A stretch of DNA of 64,000 nt, taken from the NCBI GenBank assembly GCA_029289235.1, contig JARFTZ010000038.1, forward strand, positions 62,001-126,000, given 5' to 3'. Within the stretch, counting starts at the first letter, position 1, and every line of letters starts with the position of its first letter. This stretch comes from Gammaproteobacteria bacterium (GTDB lineage Bacteria; Pseudomonadota; Gammaproteobacteria; Burkholderiales; Rhodocyclaceae). Shown piece by piece: positions 62,229 to 64,000 of this stretch. The translations under genes were made by a program, and so were the position numbers. The notes below the pieces were generated by a model. The model saw only the letters and a program-made list of their open reading frames with translations. It was not told where the DNA came from and did no database searches.

Positions 62229-63011
62229 ATGAATGCACCGAAAGAGCAAAAATCCGTGGCGCCAGCCCTGACCAAGGGCTTCGCCATTCTCGACCTGATC
62301 GCCCGGGAGCCGGGGCTGGGCTTCGCGGCGATTCGCGACAGGCTGGGTTTGCCGAACAGCAGTTGTCATCACCTGATCACCACGCTTTGCCAGCTCGGCG
62401 CGCTGGTGCAGCGCGCGGATCGTGGCTACGTGCTGGGCCTGCGTTTGTTCGAACTCGGGGCGATGGCGGCCAACCAGCGGCAATTGCACGACCTGGCGCT
62501 GCCGACGCTCAGGAAACTGGCGCAGGACATCCAGCTCACCTGCCACCTGGGGGTGATGGAGGGGGCAGAGGCGGTTTATCTGCTCAAGGTCGAAGGCAGT
62601 CGCGAGATCCGCGTCAATACTTGGGTCGGCAAGCGTCTGTCGCTGCACAGCTCGTCGCTCGGCAAGGTGCTGCTGGCCGGCCTGCCGGAAGACGAACTGC
62701 AAACCATCCTCGCGCAGGTGTCGTGGGAGGCGAAGACGCCGCGCTCGATCGTCGATCCCGTCGAGTTTTGCCGGCAGTTGCAGGTCGTCCGCGAACGCGG
62801 CTGGGCGCTCGACGATGAGGAGGATCTGGCCAATATCCGTTGCGTGGCTGCGCCGGTACGCGACATGCGGGGGCACGTTGTCGCGGCGATCAGCGCCGTC
62901 GGCACCGTCCTCGACATTACCCCCGAGCGGATCGAAGAACTGGCCGCCACGCTATGCGCGACGGCGCGGGAAATTTCGCAGCATCTCGGCCATTCTCTGT
63001 GCGACGGCTGA
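62229..63011 (+). CDS. IclR-family transcriptional regulator
   Basis: 260 residues: winged helix (ALTKGFAILDLIAREPGLGF, IRDRLGLPNSSCHHLITTLC, GYVLGLRLFELGAMA) and an IclR effector domain (LTCHLGVMEGAEAVYLLKVE, LSLHSSSLGKVLLAGLPEDE, VRERGWALDDEEDLANIRCV, GHVVAAISAVGTVLDITPER). Divergent from the DapA-like aldolase, its likely target. The effector may be the keto acid made or used by that enzyme (inference). Confidence 0.93.
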   Translation: MNAPKEQKSVAPALTKGFAILDLIAREPGLGFAAIRDRLGLPNSSCHHLITTLCQLGALVQRADRGYVLGLRLFELGAMAANQRQLHDLALPTLRKLAQDIQLTCHLGVMEGAEAVYLLKVEGSREIRVNTWVGKRLSLHSSSLGKVLLAGLPEDELQTILAQVSWEAKTPRSIVDPVEFCRQLQVVRERGWALDDEEDLANIRCVAAPVRDMRGHVVAAISAVGTVLDITPERIEELAATLCATAREISQHLGHSLCDG

Positions 63012-63054
63012 TCCGTCCCGGGCGACTGGCAGACTGAATGGCGAAGGTCGAGGG

Positions 63055-64000
63055 CTAAACCTTGTAGGCCTTGAGCGCGTCCTCGATCTCCCGGCTCATG
63101 TCGCTCATCCGCTGTACCGCCTCGGCGGTGCTGGCCGTGGCGGCGGTGTTGCGTTCGGTCATCTGGGCGATCTGCTCGATGCGTTGCGAAATCGCCGCGC
63201 TGGCGGCGCTTTGCTCGCGAACCGCCTCGGAGATTTCCTCGACGCTGGCCACCACGCTGCCCGAACCGTCCTTGATCTCCTGAATCGCGCTGCCGGCGGT
63301 CTTGGCATTGTCGACGCCGGATTCCACCTCGCCGACGGCGGCAGCCATGCTGCTCACCGCCAGGCGGGCGCTGCCCTGCATCTGTCCAAGCAGGGCCGAG
63401 ATGTCCTGCGTCGATTTGGCAGTGCGTTCGGCGAGCTTGCGCACCTCGTCGGCAACGACGGCGAAGCCGCGCCCCTGTTCGCCGGCGCGCGCCGCCTCGA
63501 TGGCCGCATTGAGCGCGAGCAGGTTGGTCTGCTCGGCAATTTCCTTGATGATGTTGGCGACCGAGGAAATGCGTTCGCTGTCGTCGCGCAGCGTGCCGAT
63601 GCGTGTGGACGCCTCGCGCACCGAGCCGGAAATGGTCTGGATGCCCTGGATGGTGGCGAAGATGATCCCGGTTCCCTGGTCGGCCTTTTCGCGCGCCTCC
63701 TGCGTGTGCCGGCTGGCATCGTGCGCCTGGTTGGCCACCATGGCGATGCTGACGGTGAGTTGCTCGACGGCGGCCGCCATGCTGGCCGATGCATCGCCCT
63801 GGGCATGCGAGTTCTCGGCGATCTCGCGCGCGCTGCGGCTGACCCCGGCGGTGATTTCGCTCATGCGCGCGGACGCAGCCTGGATCTCGCGGAAACTGGC
63901 GCGCAGGCGGGCGACGAGTTCGTTGTACGCCAGGAGGGTCTGGCCGATCTCGTCGTGGGAACGTACGGCAATCGATTCGGTGAAGTCGAGCGCGTTGGCG
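63055..64000 (-). CDS. Methyl-accepting chemotaxis protein, C-terminal part (5' end beyond window)
   Basis: The reverse strand gives about 314 residues, continuing without a start to the window edge. The first part is the end of a HAMP domain ([20 protein letters not shown]), then the methyl-accepting helices and the signalling hairpin tip [40 protein letters not shown]. The protein ends EDALKAYKV without a CheR-binding pentapeptide. It signals through CheA/CheW to the flagellar motor. The sensory domain is not in the window. Convergent with the IclR gene. Confidence 0.95.
   Translation of the reverse strand, partial: ANALDFTESIAVRSHDEIGQTLLAYNELVARLRASFREIQAASARMSEITAGVSRSAREIAENSHAQGDASASMAAAVEQLTVSIAMVANQAHDASRHTQEAREKADQGTGIIFATIQGIQTISGSVREASTRIGTLRDDSERISSVANIIKEIAEQTNLLALNAAIEAARAGEQGRGFAVVADEVRKLAERTAKSTQDISALLGQMQGSARLAVSSMAAAVGEVESGVDNAKTAGSAIQEIKDGSGSVVASVEEISEAVREQSAASAAISQRIEQIAQMTERNTAATASTAEAVQRMSDMSREIEDALKAYKV

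Overview
The window looks like chromosomal DNA of a flagellated, GC-rich betaproteobacterium, most likely from the Rhodocyclales (Dechloromonas/Azoarcus type). This rests on gene content (MsrPQ, CreA, Rnk, a FliA-type flagellin promoter, TRAP and Dpp transporters, a GGDEF protein with the N-terminal region common in betaproteobacteria) and on uniformly high GC with GC-rich third positions. The genus assignment is an inference. I see no plasmid, phage or CRISPR signature, and the only mobile element is a decayed IS3-type transposase.

Layout. 1-5.8 kb: a short flagellin gene (running off the left edge) with a sigma-28 promoter, next to a TPR/SPINDLY-type O-GlcNAc transferase, a methyltransferase and a glycosyltransferase-methyltransferase fusion, which together look like a flagellin modification island. 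5.9-8.8 kb: a GGDEF diguanylate cyclase and a truncated copy of its catalytic domain, separated by an IS remnant with a 22-bp inverted repeat. 8.9-11.3 kb: a tRNA and a YccS/FUSC membrane protein. 11.3-19.5 kb: a polyol uptake and oxidation locus (HAD phosphatase, ribose-type ABC importer, AraC regulator, mannitol-type dehydrogenase, SemiSWEET). 19.5-26.4 kb: msrPQ, an EamA exporter, creA, the folD-purE-tsaC housekeeping cluster, a structured intergenic region and a ribbon-helix-helix regulator.

26.5-33.8 kb holds the most interesting unit: a compact six-gene operon resembling hydrogenase-4/formate hydrogenlyase (hyfB-C-E-F-G and a fused ferredoxin/HyfI subunit). The large subunit lacks the normal paired CxxC nickel ligands, so this is probably an 'energy-converting hydrogenase-related' (Ehr) membrane complex of unknown reaction rather than a hydrogenase. 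33.9-35.5 kb carries envelope-stress genes (BON lipoprotein, MscS, PsiF-like). 35.6-45.3 kb is an eight-gene operon for uptake and breakdown of N-acyl-D-amino acids or D-amino-acid peptides (Dpp-type ABC importer, D-serine-dehydratase-like enzyme, RpiR regulator, D-aminoacylase), with a divergent RidA gene and a perfect 17-bp palindrome at the divergent promoter.

45.3-53.3 kb contains a cation exchanger, a PsiE-like protein, aspartate dehydrogenase, YdcH, a Fis-type mini-protein with Rnk, a LysR regulator, and an inositol-monophosphatase-like/MFS pair facing a DeoR regulator. 53.4-63.0 kb is a second catabolic locus: LacI regulator, TRAP transporter (dctPQM), GH31 glycosidase, AEC permease, DapA-like lyase and IclR regulator. 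The window ends inside a methyl-accepting chemotaxis protein. A family of short dispersed inverted repeats (seen at 11.3, 11.6, 12.4, 40.3, 43.2 and 55.8 kb) sits at gene ends and operon junctions.
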